A stretch of 64,000 bases of DNA from Salipiger pallidus (lineage in GTDB: Bacteria; Pseudomonadota; Alphaproteobacteria; Rhodobacterales; Rhodobacteraceae), in assembly GCF_014643635.1 (NCBI RefSeq), contig NZ_BMJV01000001.1, positions 682,001-746,000 on the forward strand. The letters are read 5' to 3'. Positions 1 through 10,238 of the stretch are shown here, piece after piece. Made by a program: the position numbers and the translations under genes. A model generated the notes under the pieces. The model saw only the letters and a list, made by a program, of their open reading frames with translations. It did no database searches and was not told the origin of the DNA. The first letter of the stretch is position 1; the number at the start of each line of letters is the position of its first letter.

Positions 1-386
1 AGCCCTGCCGCCGCAACCGCGCCCCAGCGCCAGCCGAGCGTGGCACCATCCGGATCGGTCCATAGCGCATTGTCCGGCATCTGCCGGACGTGATAGGCCC
101 GAATGCGCTCAGCCGCGATTTCCAGCGCGGCCCGCTCGTTGGCCGGGACCGATGCACAATGGGCCTCGATTTCCTCGGGCGTGAAACGCAGCCCTGATGG
201 CTCCAGCTCAAGCCGGTCGAACTTCGCGGTCAGCTCCACGAGTGCGGCATCGCCCCGTGCGCGCACATCGGCGATGATCGCGGCCACCGTGTCGTCGACG
301 TCAGGGCTGTCCTCGCGCTTGGCGGTCAGCAGCTGCGAGAAGGACAGCTCGAAATCGGCGTCGCTGGTATCTAGAAAGACGGGCAT
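1..386 (-). CDS. hisD: Histidinol dehydrogenase, N-terminal part (cut by window edge)
   Basis: About 128 N-terminal residues of histidinol dehydrogenase, which performs the last two oxidations of histidine synthesis (histidinol to histidine, NAD and zinc dependent, cytoplasmic). The protein opens MPVFLDTSDADFE and continues with the family's N-terminal stretch containing DDTVAAIIADVRARGD and ELTAKFDRLEL. The catalytic and metal-binding parts lie left of position 1. The ATG at 384-386 has a GAAGGA ribosome site about 7 nt upstream. It follows DUF2948 and murA on the same strand, an order I know from many Rhodobacterales. No damage is visible in the part present. Confidence 0.95.
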   Translation of the reverse strand, partial: MPVFLDTSDADFELSFSQLLTAKREDSPDVDDTVAAIIADVRARGDAALVELTAKFDRLELEPSGLRFTPEEIEAHCASVPANERAALEIAAERIRAYHVRQMPDNALWTDPDGATLGWRWGAVAAAG

Positions 387-570
387 CAGTGTTCCTTCAA
401 AAAGCTGGCCCGGTCATAAGCCGCGCCCCCCGCCCCCGCAAGGGTTGCAGGTTTCTCGCGCCGCGCCGGGCACGGCACCCGGCCGCCGGGATCAGCCTGC
501 CTCCCGCGTGGGATACTTGAAGCCAGAGCAATCAGGGGGGCCGCGGTGGGGTGTCGAGCGCGCCCCTGCC

Positions 571-637
571 TTTCTTCTCTTTCAAAATACGCCGGGGGAG
601 TCTCCGCCGGAGACGGGGGCAGAGCCCCCTCCCCCGG
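571..637 (-). repeat. Intergenic repeat, copy A
   Basis: First of five related intergenic elements in this window. On the minus strand it has a GC-rich hairpin (GGGGGCTCTGCCCCC type), then CCCCCGGCGTATTTTGAAAG and AGAAG. It starts a few bases past the DUF2948 stop, so it may act as the 3' hairpin of the murA-DUF2948 transcript. The rest of the 257-bp gap to hisD (387-643) shows nothing else I can name. Related copies lie at 13881, 24611, 53024 and 58991. Confidence 0.6.
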
Positions 638-643
638 TCAGCG

Positions 644-1108
644 TCAGGATCCGTGGTCCGGCAGATGGCCTGACACCGCGCCGTAAGGTCGTGTCACGTC
701 GCGCAGGCCAAGCTCGAGCGCCTCGACCTCGGCGCGCAGGGCACCATCCCCGGCAAGGGTAAAGACGACAAAGCCCGCTCCGTCCTCGCCCGGCTCGAAA
801 TCCACCGAAAGCACCGAGAGCACCGAGTCGCGGTTTGCCGGGTCGATCCCCTGCCCCGCGACGCCCAGTACATTCTCCACCGTCACGAGACTGCGCACCC
901 GCTCGGGCGGAGAGACATGTACCCCGTCCTCGCGGCGCAACCGGTTGACCAGCAGTGCCAGCCGCCGCTTGCGCTTTTGCCACGAGATATCGGCCACGGT
1001 CAGCACCGCATCCTGAAGCAGCGCCGAAAGCACTTGCAGGTCGTCAGGGTCCATCGCCCCGAGGTTCAGCGGCCCGCCGCTGGCATCTTCGAAGCGTGCG
1101 TCGCTCAT
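644..1108 (-). CDS. DUF2948 family protein
   Basis: A 154-residue protein of the DUF2948 family, function unknown. Visible features are the opening [20 protein letters not shown], a basic middle ([20 protein letters not shown]) and a C-terminal beta-rich half ending in [13 protein letters not shown]. It has no signal peptide or membrane helix, so it is probably cytoplasmic. Its ATG overlaps the murA stop by 4 nt, so the two are translationally coupled. hisD follows on the same strand. The pairing with murA and hisD is conserved in Rhodobacterales as far as I know, but says little about the job. Confidence 0.85.
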   Translation of the reverse strand: MSDARFEDASGGPLNLGAMDPDDLQVLSALLQDAVLTVADISWQKRKRRLALLVNRLRREDGVHVSPPERVRSLVTVENVLGVAGQGIDPANRDSVLSVLSVDFEPGEDGAGFVVFTLAGDGALRAEVEALELGLRDVTRPYGAVSGHLPDHGS

Positions 1109-2376
1109 TCGCCCTTCACCCTCTGAATCTTCGCGCCCACGCCCTCGAGCTTGCGGACGACGTGTTCATACCCCCGGTCGAGGTGATAGACGCGACTCAC
1201 CATCGTCTCGCCCTCGGCGGCAAGCCCCGCAAGGATCAGCGACACCGAGGCGCGCAGATCGGTGGCCATCACGGGCGCGCCCTTCAGCCGCTCGACCCCG
1301 GTCACCCGGGCAGTGCCACCGGAGACGTCGATCTTCGCGCCCATGCGCATCAGTTCGGGCGCGTGCATGAAGCGGTTTTCAAAGATTTTTTCCTCGAGCA
1401 CGCTGGTGCCCTCGGCAGTGCAGAGCACGGCCATCATCTGGGCCTGCAGGTCAGTGGGGAAGCCGGGGAACGGCTCGGTGGTCACATCGACCGCAGAGAG
1501 ACGTCCGTTCTTGCGGGCGACCTTCAGCCCGGCGTCGGTTTCCTCGACCGAGATGCCTGCCGCGTCGAGCTTTTCGCAGAAGGCAGCCAGCAGGTCGATC
1601 CGGCCCCCGAGGCACTCCACCTCGCCGCCGCAAATCGCCGGGGCCAGCATGTAGGTGCCCAGCTCGATCCGGTCGGTGACCACGCGGTGGGTGGCCCCGC
1701 CAAGGCGCTCGACGCCCTGGATCTCGATGGTGTCAGTTCCCTCGCCCTCGATCTGGGCCCCCATCTTGCGCAGGCATTGTGCTAGGTCGACGATCTCGGG
1801 CTCGCGCGCGGCGTTCTTCAGAACCGTGCTGCCATTGGCAAGCGTCGCTGCCATCAGCGCGTTCTCGGTGGCGCCCACGCTGACCAGCGGAAACTCGACG
1901 ATCCCGCCCGTCAGCCCGCCAGCCGGGGCCTTGGCGTGGACATAGCCTTCACGCAGGTCAAGCTCGGCGCCCATCGCCTCGAGCGCGCGCAGGTGCAGGT
2001 CCACGGGGCGGGCTCCGATGGCGCAGCCGCCGGGCAGCGACACCTCTGCCTCGCCAAAGCGCGCCAGCAGCGGCCCCAGCACTAGGATCGAGGCGCGCAT
2101 CTTGCGCACGATGTCATACTCGGCACGGGTCGAGGTCAGATTATGGCTGGAAAGCGCCAGCACCTGACCGTCCTGCAGCGCCTGCACCTCGGCACCCAAC
2201 GACTGCAGCAGCTGCGTCATGGTGCGGATATCCGACAGGCGCGGCGCGTTGGTCAGCGTCAGCGGCTCGTCCGACAGCAGAGTCGCGGGCATGAGGGTGA
2301 GGCACGCGTTCTTTGCGCCCGCGATCGGGATCTGGCCGGAAAGCGGCCCGTTCCCGGTGACGATGATGGAATCCAT
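1105..2376 (-). CDS. murA: UDP-N-acetylglucosamine 1-carboxyvinyltransferase
   Basis: MurA (423 aa, usual length ~420) transfers enolpyruvate from PEP to UDP-GlcNAc, the first committed step of peptidoglycan synthesis, in the cytoplasm. Lys22-Asn23 in GAKNACLTL bind substrate, and the catalytic Cys118 sits in [11 protein letters not shown]; having Cys rather than Asp predicts fosfomycin sensitivity. The C-terminal region ([19 protein letters not shown]) is typical. The ATG at 2376 follows a CAGGA site. It lies 6 nt after a small basic-protein gene and overlaps DUF2948 by 4 nt, forming an apparent operon toward hisD. Confidence 0.97.
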   Translation of the reverse strand: MDSIIVTGNGPLSGQIPIAGAKNACLTLMPATLLSDEPLTLTNAPRLSDIRTMTQLLQSLGAEVQALQDGQVLALSSHNLTSTRAEYDIVRKMRASILVLGPLLARFGEAEVSLPGGCAIGARPVDLHLRALEAMGAELDLREGYVHAKAPAGGLTGGIVEFPLVSVGATENALMAATLANGSTVLKNAAREPEIVDLAQCLRKMGAQIEGEGTDTIEIQGVERLGGATHRVVTDRIELGTYMLAPAICGGEVECLGGRIDLLAAFCEKLDAAGISVEETDAGLKVARKNGRLSAVDVTTEPFPGFPTDLQAQMMAVLCTAEGTSVLEEKIFENRFMHAPELMRMGAKIDVSGGTARVTGVERLKGAPVMATDLRASVSLILAGLAAEGETMVSRVYHLDRGYEHVVRKLEGVGAKIQRVKGE

Positions 2377-2382
2377 GTCCTG

Positions 2383-2562
2383 CTAGTCCTTCTTGTCGCT
2401 GCTCGTTTCGGACGAATCCGATGCGTTATTTTCAGTGGCCCTGCCGGAGGCGCGTGCCTTCGCCTGTGCCTTGCGGCGGGCCATGTTGCTTTTCAGCGCG
2501 GCCTTGAGCCGTGCGTCCCGGTCGTTCTTGCCGGATTTAGTGCTGCCTGTCTTGCGCTCCAT
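2383..2562 (-). CDS. Small basic hypothetical protein upstream of murA
   Basis: A 59-codon frame starting MERKTGSTKSGKNDRDARLK and ending SSETSSDKKD. It is preceded by AAGAAAGG three nt before the ATG and ends 6 nt before murA. Composition is strongly biased: a Lys/Arg/Ala helix (DARLKAALKSNMARRKAQAKARA) followed by a Ser/Asp/Glu-rich acidic tail, with no hydrophobic segment. It could bind nucleic acid or a ribosome, but this is only inferred from charge. I believe short proteins of this kind precede murA in related genomes; the evidence here is frame, ribosome site and spacing. Confidence 0.7.
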   Translation of the reverse strand: MERKTGSTKSGKNDRDARLKAALKSNMARRKAQAKARASGRATENNASDSSETSSDKKD

Positions 2563-2759
2563 GCACCTTTCTTAAAGCAGCGGAAAAAAACCGTCCAGAT
2601 TGGGCTTGCGCCCCCCGAAAAGAGCGTTTAGAGACCCGCCCACACCAGATGGCACACAGCGCCAGACGGTGTCGGGCAGCTCCGCCGCCCAGCCCAGAAG
2701 ACCCCTTGCATCGCAAGGAAGATCGGGTAAGACACGGCGGAATTGCTAGTGAAAACAGT

Positions 2760-2834
<75 letters not shown>

Positions 2835-3114
2835 TTCACTTCTTCCCTTCAAACGCCACACGGTAGAACACAGCGCCTCGCGGCTTTGAATTGCGCGGTA
2901 TCCGTCCTATTCATTCTCACGCGTCGGTTCGTGTTTTCCTGTTTTGCAGAGAAAAAGCTGTATCGCTGGTCCGGTGTCGCCACCTCCTCAGGCAGGCTTA
3001 GTCGGTGTTTTCCGTAAAGCTGCGCTCTTGGGTGCGCGAGGCAGCCCGCGCAGGCCCCGGCGTGCATGAGTCCCCGCATGATCTAGCGCATCCGCTTGTC
3101 CGCCACCCCGGCGG

Positions 3115-3509
3115 TCAGAATCGCGCCTCCCGCGCAGGCTGCCACCTCGCCCCCGCCAGAATCAGCCGCGCCACGCGGTCGCAGTGCCCCTGCGCCGTCT
3201 CGCCGCAAGTCTGACCCAAGCGGAACAGTCGCGCGCCAGCCAGCGGAAGGATAGCCGCAACGGTGCGGTCTCTTCACGCACGATGGGCTTTGGCGTCACC
3301 ACAAAGCGGGCACCGCGGGCCAGTAGCGCACCGAAGAAGATAGTGTCATCACCACCGCTGCGCCCAGAGGCGGCATCAAATCGCAGATCCTCCCAGCCGC
3401 TCCCCTGCCACAGCAGCGGCGGGTTGCAGGTGTGGCCCGTGAGGACCTTGCCACCGCGCAGGCGAACGGGCTGGGAATGGACTGCGCCGGGAACAGCCCC
3501 CGGCAGCGC
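3115..3509 (-). pseudogene. Glycosyltransferase family 2 remnant (C-terminal part, frameshifted)
   Basis: No intact frame, but two adjoining minus-strand frames spell the tail of a GT2 (ExoM/ExoO-like) glycosyltransferase. The first holds GGKVLTGHTCNPPLLW, LRFDAASGRSGGDDTIFF and ARGARFVVTPKPIVREE, matching the family's acceptor-side FDxxxGRxGGED motif (here GGDD). Near 3250 the reading moves to a second frame (ARLFRLGQTCGETAQG...), which ends at a TGA at 3115-3117. The N-terminal nucleotide-sugar half is missing, and the remnant abuts the stop of the sulfotransferase relic. The original enzyme would have added a sugar to a surface polysaccharide; the present locus is almost certainly dead. 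Confidence 0.7.
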
Positions 3510-4306
3510 TCAGCCCATGACCGGCGCGCCGGTGTTGGCACGAGGGTATGGACCCGGCGCAATACCGCCGATCCCGCGAAACCGCAGCAGCGGTCCGGTG
3601 CCGCCCTCTCGCGCCGGGTCAAACTCAAGCAGGGCCTCGGGGCGATGGTGGAAATGGTCGCGCACTAGCGCGCTGCGCCGCTTGTAGAGCGACAACAAGA
3701 CGTCCCTGTAGACGGCCAGGTCCCACTGCGTCACCGGCTGGCCCGCCTGATCTTCCACAGAAGGCGCAAGAACACCTCGTGCACGTATCCCTTGCGCAGA
3801 TACAGCAGGAGGTCAGCGAACACCGCCTGATTGGAACGCTGCACGTCCTCTAGGCCAAATTGCCCGCGGCAGAAGTGGATGTAGCTGTCCAACCATGCCT
3901 CGGGGTCGCGCACCGTCAGGATGAACCGAGCCCCCGGGGAACGGCGCATCGCAGGCCACATAAAGCGAGCCTTGTGAAAGCGGCATGTCCTGGAAGGCGT
4001 CGAAATCATCGCAGAAGTCACACCGGCGGGCGTAGGTGCCGTTGTCCGGCACCAGTTCGAGGATCTCTTCCTGTTCCAGCTGCTTGGGCATCCGCCACCG
4101 CGGTCGCACAGCACCTGTTTCAGTGTGGTGGTGGCGGTCTTGTTGAAACCAATGCATAACAGCTTGGAAAAGCCGGTGTTCGTGCGCGGCAATGCCCCCA
4201 TCCGTGCCTCATATGCCTCGGCCTGCACGAACTTGTACCCCAGCGGGCGCAGCGCCGACTGGATGAGCCGCTTTGCGATCGACAAGCCCTTGTAGGCCAT
4301 TGCCAT
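3510..4306 (-). pseudogene. Sulfotransferase family protein, frameshifted
   Basis: Reads as a ~265-residue PAPS-dependent sulfotransferase broken by about three frameshifts. From the ATG at 4306 the first frame gives the phosphosulfate loop LLCIGFNKTATTTL. Near 4105 it shifts to a frame with PDNGTYARRCDFCDDFDAF and LYVACDAPFPG. Within a C5G4 run at 3931-3939 it returns to ARFILTVRDPEAWLDSY. Near 3745 it shifts again to AVYRDVLLSLYKR and EALLEFDP, ending PYPRANTGAPVMG at a TGA (3510-3512). The C-terminal pattern is typical of small roseobacter sulfotransferases. It is divergent from the deacetylase at 4417 and next to other polysaccharide-gene debris. One shift sits in a homopolymer, so sequencing error is possible for that one. 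Confidence 0.75.
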
Positions 4307-4416
4307 TCCTGCCCTAGATGGTTCACGACGCGACGTGCGCAAACCAAACGCTGCAGCGCCCAGGCCACAAGCCCGCCCCATGCTCCACCCATGACCACCA
4401 GGATCGCCACGCCGCC

Positions 4417-5187
4417 ATGACACCGCTCAGAGCCCTTCCCGACCGCTTTCGCAATGCCGCTGCGGGTTATCTTGCGCGCAGGGCGTTCCGTCGCATGCAG
4501 CCGGTCTCCGCGTCCGGTCCACTACTGGCGCTGGGGTTCGATGACGTACCGCAATCCACTGCCCATATCGGCGCAGAGTTATTGAGTGCACATGGCGCAA
4601 ACGCCACCTTCTACGTCTCAGCCGGACTGAGCCGGACCGATACCGGCTGGCCTTGCGCCACGCACGAAGACCTCGTTGCACTTGTCGGCGAGGGCCACGA
4701 GATCGGCTGTCACGGCTATGCCCATATCGACTACAGCAAGCACAGCCGGACGGCCATCCGCGCGGACATCGATGCCAACGCCCGCGCCTTCGAGGCCATG
4801 GGCCTGAGACCGGCGCGCAACTTCGCCTATCCGTTCGGTCGCATCGCTCCGCGCGGGAAGGCCTTGTGCGGTGCCCATTTCGACAGCTGTCGCGGCGTGC
4901 GGCCGGGTTTGCTACAGGGCGGCGAGGCGGACCTTGCGCTGCTGCCTGCCGCGCCATTTGACCAAGGCACCGCGCAGGACGCGCTGCAGCTGATCGACAG
5001 GCTGGCCCGCGACGGCGGTGCTGCGATGCTGTTCAGCCATGCGGTGACGCCGTCGCCCAGCCCCTATGACTGCACCCCAAAGCAGCTGGAAACACTCCTG
5101 AACCGGTGTGCCGAGCATGGGGTCTCGGTGGTCACCACCGCCGAGCTCGTGAAGCGCTGTTTCCCGGGCCGATCCAGACGGCCCTGA
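4417..5187 (+). CDS. Polysaccharide deacetylase family protein
   Basis: An intact 256-residue protein with a NodB-type carbohydrate esterase fold. Visible motifs are GFDD (catalytic Asp and metal Asp) at about residues 41-44, the metal-binding CHGYAH, and NFAYPFG further on; LFSHAV near the C-terminus supplies the later histidine motif. Such enzymes remove N-acetyl groups from surface or wall glycans. No clear signal peptide is visible, so export is uncertain. I take the ATG at 4417 because the frame upstream is only the antisense of the sulfotransferase start. It is the only intact gene of a decayed polysaccharide patch. The substrate cannot be told. Confidence 0.85.
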   Translation: MTPLRALPDRFRNAAAGYLARRAFRRMQPVSASGPLLALGFDDVPQSTAHIGAELLSAHGANATFYVSAGLSRTDTGWPCATHEDLVALVGEGHEIGCHGYAHIDYSKHSRTAIRADIDANARAFEAMGLRPARNFAYPFGRIAPRGKALCGAHFDSCRGVRPGLLQGGEADLALLPAAPFDQGTAQDALQLIDRLARDGGAAMLFSHAVTPSPSPYDCTPKQLETLLNRCAEHGVSVVTTAELVKRCFPGRSRRP

Positions 5188-5409
5188 CTGCCGCATTGCA
5201 GCCGCCAAAGAAACGCCGTTGCAGGACAGCCCTGTTCGCATCATCTCAACTGCATGCTTTGAATTCACTGGAGCGAATATGAAGCCTGTGTGAAATCAGC
5301 GCAGGCATAAGATAAACGCTGGGACACTATTTTCTGAAACCTGTTTGCGCACTGCGCTTTTCAACACTTGCTGGACGAGTCGTCCCGCAACATGCCTCTG
5401 GAAATGTAA

Positions 5410-5631
5410 AGGTCTGCAGAGTTGTGCCTCTATGGCCGCTACTGTGCCTTCTACGAGGCGGTACGACCCGGGCTGTCCAGGTTATGGCAGGTTTGCGGAC
5501 CCAGTGACGTATCCTACCGGCGCAGTATTGCCATGGACGTGATCTATTTGCGGAAGGCCTCACCGCGCCTCGACCTGTTGGTCATCTTGCGCATCATCAA
5601 GGTGCTGATGACGTTGCGCGGCGCCTGCTGA
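5410..5631 (+). pseudogene. C-terminal remnant of an ExoY/PssA-type bacterial sugar transferase
   Basis: The last ~70 codons match the C-terminus of undecaprenyl-phosphate sugar phosphotransferases: LYGRYCAFYEAVRPGL, then LWQVCGPSDVSYRRSIAMD, then LRKASPRLDLLVILRIIKV, ending LRGAC. The family consensus at these points is RPGLTGLWQVSGRSDVSYRR and LDLxILLRT. The frame is closed upstream by a TAA at 5407-5409, and the membrane anchor and catalytic core are absent. The stretch 5188-5409 before it shows no recognisable gene. Such enzymes start exopolysaccharide repeat units, which fits the other glycan-gene debris here. As it stands it is a truncated relic. Confidence 0.75.
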
Positions 5632-5649
5632 CGCCGCGCAAAGCTTGTC

Positions 5650-6702
5650 TCAGGCCTCGACCTCGACCGCGCCCATGGGGTGCGAACAGCAAGCAAGGAT
5701 GTAACCCTCGGCGATGTCCTCTTCGGTGATGCCACCGTTGTGGACCATGTGCACCTCGCCCTTGGTCTTGCGGACCTTGCAGGTGCCGCAGACGCCGAAG
5801 GTGCAACCAGACGGGATGTTGAGCCCGGCGTTGCGTGCAACCCCCAGAACCGTATCGGTCTCGGCGCATTTTTCGATCTTGTCGGACAGCGCGAAGCGGA
5901 TCTCGGAGGTGGCGCCCTCTTCGGGAAGCGAATCCTCGGGGACATCCTCGGCATCCTGCACCGGGGCGTGGAAGCTCTCCTGCGAGTACTTCTCCATGTC
6001 GTAGCCAAGGCCGGCCAGAGCCTCGCGCACGGCGGTCATGAACGGCTCGGGGCCGCAGCAGAACACATCACGCTCGAGGTAGTCGGGCGCCATCAGGCCC
6101 AGCATGAGCTGGTTGAGCATGCCCTGGTAGCCGGTCCACGGCTTGAACGGGTCCTTGTCCTCGACCACCCAGCGCAGCTCAATGCCCGGCACGCGGCTTG
6201 CCATGTGCTCGAGCCGCTCGCGGAAGATGATCTCGGACGGGCGGCGGGCGCAGTTGACGAAGACCACGTCCACGTCATCGCCACGGTCGTAAAGATGCGT
6301 GGTCATCGACATCATCGGGGTGATTCCCGAGCCCGCCGAGATGAACAGGTATTTCTTCGACGGATCACCCTTGTTGGTGAAGCTGCCGCCCGGCCCCATG
6401 GCGTTGATCTTCATGCCGGGGCGAAGATGATCAAGCATCCAGCGCGTGCCGAGCGATCCCGGCTGCGCCTTGACCGTAACGGTCAGCGACAGCGGTCGCG
6501 AGGGCGAGGACGAGATCGTGTAGGTCCGGTAGAGCGGCCCGCCCGGAACCGGCAGTTCCAGGGTGACGAACTGGCCCGGCTCGTAATCGAACAGGGCCCC
6601 CGAGGGCGCGCGGAAGCAGAAGGTGGCGGTGTTGGGAACTTCCTCGAGCACGGAGACGCACTCGAGGGTTTCGCTGTCGGTCCAGTAGTGATGCGCCGCC
6701 AT
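5650..6702 (-). CDS. gbcB: Ferredoxin reductase component of a Rieske oxygenase (GbcB-like)
   Basis: A 350-residue electron-transfer protein. The N-terminal ~230 residues are an FAD/NAD(P)-binding reductase (LYRTYTISSSPS for flavin, SAGSGITPMMSM for nucleotide, FCCGPEPFM near the end). The C-terminal ~90 residues are a plant-type 2Fe-2S ferredoxin (CTFGVCGTC, with a later Cys in ILACCSHP). It would carry electrons from NAD(P)H to the Rieske oxygenase encoded just upstream. The ATG at 6702 overlaps the end of the oxygenase gene, so the pair is coupled. GbcB of glycine-betaine demethylase is the closest functional label I can give; other quaternary-amine oxygenases use the same layout. Confidence 0.85.
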   Translation of the reverse strand: MAAHHYWTDSETLECVSVLEEVPNTATFCFRAPSGALFDYEPGQFVTLELPVPGGPLYRTYTISSSPSRPLSLTVTVKAQPGSLGTRWMLDHLRPGMKINAMGPGGSFTNKGDPSKKYLFISAGSGITPMMSMTTHLYDRGDDVDVVFVNCARRPSEIIFRERLEHMASRVPGIELRWVVEDKDPFKPWTGYQGMLNQLMLGLMAPDYLERDVFCCGPEPFMTAVREALAGLGYDMEKYSQESFHAPVQDAEDVPEDSLPEEGATSEIRFALSDKIEKCAETDTVLGVARNAGLNIPSGCTFGVCGTCKVRKTKGEVHMVHNGGITEEDIAEGYILACCSHPMGAVEVEA

Positions 6703-6703
6703 G

Positions 6704-8023
<1,320 letters not shown>

Positions 8024-8110
8024 TCACGCTTGGGTTATTTCAATTAAGTCAGGTTATCACTCTGCCCCATGGCCGAGCACACACCCCGAAAAAAGGTCAT
8101 TACTCAGGCT

Positions 8111-8998
8111 ATGCCCAAACGCCCCTACGACATGCCGCCCCTTGCCGCGCTCTCCTGCTTCGAGGCCGCCGCGCGCCAGCAGAGTTTTAAAACAGCGGCG
8201 CAGGAACTGAACGTCACGCCCGCCGCCGTATCGCACCGCATCAAGGCGCTGGAGTTCGAGCTGGGCGTGCCGCTGTTCCGCCGCCACCACCGCGGCGTGG
8301 AGCTGACCGAAAGCGGGGCCTGGCTGCTTCTGGCGGTGCAACGCGGGTTCGAGACCATCTCTGAGGCGCTGAGCCACCTGCGCGCCGGTCCCGACAGCCC
8401 CGACGTGACGGTGCGCGCCTCGACCGCCGTAAGCTCGTTGTGGCTAACCCCGCGGCTGGCGGCGTTCTGGAAGGTCCATCCCGATGTCACCGTGGCGCAG
8501 ATGGTCAGCGACGCCGCCGTTGCCGATCAGCGCTGCGATCTGAGCATCGAATACGGCCCGCTCGATTCGTCCGAGGACTGCCGCCTGCTGTTCCAGGGGC
8601 GCATCCAGGCGGTGGGCAGCCCGCACTTTGCCGAAGAAAAGGGCATCACCGCCCTCGAGGACCTGATGCGCGGCCCGCTCATCCACCTCAACGAAGAGGA
8701 GACAGGCTGGACCGGCTGGCGCGACTGGTTTGCCGCGCTCGGGCTCAGCCTGCCGCGCGGGCGAGGCTACTCCGTGAACAACTACGTGGTGGCGCTGCAG
8801 GCGGCGCAGGACGGCATGGGCGCGGTGCTCGGCTGGACCGAGCTGGTGCAGGATCATATCGCCTCGGGGCGGCTGGTGCCGTTGGTCGACGAGGAAATCG
8901 CCTCGCCCTCGGATTTCTACATCCGCGTGCATCCCCACGCCTCGGACAAGGCGATGCTGCTCTGCGACTGGCTGGCCTCCGAAGCCGAAGGGGCCTGA
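8111..8998 (+). CDS. LysR-family transcriptional regulator (GcvA type)
   Basis: A 295-residue LysR regulator. The winged helix-turn-helix fills residues ~8-65 (AALSCFEAAARQQSFKTAAQ, then NVTPAAVSHRIKALE and GVPLFRRHHRGVELTESG). The rest is a periplasmic-binding-like effector domain ending in MLLCDWLASEAEGA. I chose the ATG at 8111 because the family usually begins a few residues before this helix; an in-frame ATG at 8069 would add 14 residues. The 114-bp gap to the divergent gbcA gene is the natural place for its operator. It probably responds to a betaine-type compound and regulates gbcAB, which is inferred from position only. Confidence 0.85.
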   Translation: MPKRPYDMPPLAALSCFEAAARQQSFKTAAQELNVTPAAVSHRIKALEFELGVPLFRRHHRGVELTESGAWLLLAVQRGFETISEALSHLRAGPDSPDVTVRASTAVSSLWLTPRLAAFWKVHPDVTVAQMVSDAAVADQRCDLSIEYGPLDSSEDCRLLFQGRIQAVGSPHFAEEKGITALEDLMRGPLIHLNEEETGWTGWRDWFAALGLSLPRGRGYSVNNYVVALQAAQDGMGAVLGWTELVQDHIASGRLVPLVDEEIASPSDFYIRVHPHASDKAMLLCDWLASEAEGA

Positions 8999-9053
8999 CG
9001 CTTCCGCCGCCGCTGCCCGCCTGCTATGCCGGATGCGACAGAGGGAGCCGCGC

Positions 9054-10070
9054 ATGGCACGTTTCACCATCCTGACGCTGGCCATGGTCGCCCTGCTGCT
9101 GGCGGGGCTGACGCTTGGCGGCTGGCTCGCAGTGATGGCGCTGCTTTATATCACGGTGGTCGCCTTCTTCATGGACCGCATCGTGGCGCTGGCCGCACCC
9201 GACCACCCAGAGGCGGAGTTCCCCGCAGGAGACGGCCTTGCCACCCTGCTGGGGCTGCTGCATTTCCCCCTGCTTTATGGCGGCACCTACGTGGTTTCAG
9301 GTGCCACCGGGATGGAAACCGCAGCCCGCGTGGTGTTGTTCGTGGCGCTGGGGCTGTTCTTCGGGCAGGTGAGCAACTCCAACGCCCACGAGCTCATCCA
9401 CCGTCCCGCGCGGGGGCTGCGGCGGCTGGGGGTAGCGGTCTATTCTTCGCTGCTCTTCGGACACCATGCCTCGGCCCATGTCCGCGTGCATCACGTCCAC
9501 GCCGCCACCGACCGCGACCCGAACTCGGCCCCTCTGGGTCAAAGCTTCTATGCCTTTGCACCGCGCGCATGGATCGGCAGCTTCCGGCAGGGGCTGCGGG
9601 CAGAGACTGCCCTGCGTGCCCGCCGAAGCACGCGGCGCGCTGGCCTGCATCCCTACGCGGTCTACGGGATCGGCGCGGCGTTGTCGTTGGCGCTGGCCTA
9701 CGGGATTGCCGGGGGCAAGGGCGTGTTGGTGCTGCTGGGCCTTGCAAGCTACGCGCAGGCGCAGCTCCTGCTGTCCGATTACGTGCAGCATTACGGCCTG
9801 CGCCGCCGCGAGGTCGCTCCGGGCCGGCCCGAGCCGGTCAGCCTACGGCACAGCTGGAACGCGCCGCATGGCTTCACCTCCGGCCTGATGCTGAACGCGC
9901 CGCGCCATTCGGACCACCACGCCCATCCGCAGCGCCCCTACCCCGGCCTCTCCCTCGACCGGACCCAAATGCCCATGCTCCCGCAATCGCTGCCGGTGAT
10001 GGCGGTGATCGCCCTAGTCCCACCCGCGTGGCGGCGTCTGATGGATCACCGCGCACGGCGCTGGCAATAG
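9054..10070 (+). CDS. AlkB-family membrane hydroxylase (alkane 1-monooxygenase type)
   Basis: A 338-residue integral membrane non-haem di-iron enzyme. The histidine boxes are clear: NAHELIHR (~110-117), HVRVHHVHA (~142-150), DYVQHYGL (~242-249) and NAPRHSDHHAH (~281-291). AlkB normally has NYxEHYGL and LQRHSDHH, so the clade is right although E is replaced by Q in the third box. Hydrophobic helices lie at ~5-40, 64-84, 91-107 and 202-240. AlkB proteins hydroxylate terminal methyl groups of alkanes using rubredoxin. No rubredoxin gene is adjacent, so a lipid or other hydrophobic substrate is also possible. It begins 55 bp after the LysR gene on the same strand. Confidence 0.85.
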   Translation: MARFTILTLAMVALLLAGLTLGGWLAVMALLYITVVAFFMDRIVALAAPDHPEAEFPAGDGLATLLGLLHFPLLYGGTYVVSGATGMETAARVVLFVALGLFFGQVSNSNAHELIHRPARGLRRLGVAVYSSLLFGHHASAHVRVHHVHAATDRDPNSAPLGQSFYAFAPRAWIGSFRQGLRAETALRARRSTRRAGLHPYAVYGIGAALSLALAYGIAGGKGVLVLLGLASYAQAQLLLSDYVQHYGLRRREVAPGRPEPVSLRHSWNAPHGFTSGLMLNAPRHSDHHAHPQRPYPGLSLDRTQMPMLPQSLPVMAVIALVPPAWRRLMDHRARRWQ

Positions 10071-10238
10071 CGGCGCAGGTATCGCAGACCAGTATCAAAG
10101 GCTGGTACAGAGCGCTAATCTCGAAGACGCTGGCCGGAGCGGCACCCTCGGGTCACATCACGGCAAAGTCACGCTGTTCGCGGCCTTCGCGCCACCTCGG
10201 CTCTTCCAAGCCCGGCGGTGCTCTGGCAGTGTCGGGCC

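Noticed and set aside
2835-3114. Integrase or attachment site next to tRNA-Thr
   Set aside because: No frame here reads as an integrase and no copy of the tRNA 3' end was found within the window.
5188-5409. Earlier part of the ExoY-like gene
   Set aside because: No frame in this stretch shows the membrane anchor or the catalytic motifs; a TAA closes the remnant's frame at 5407-5409.
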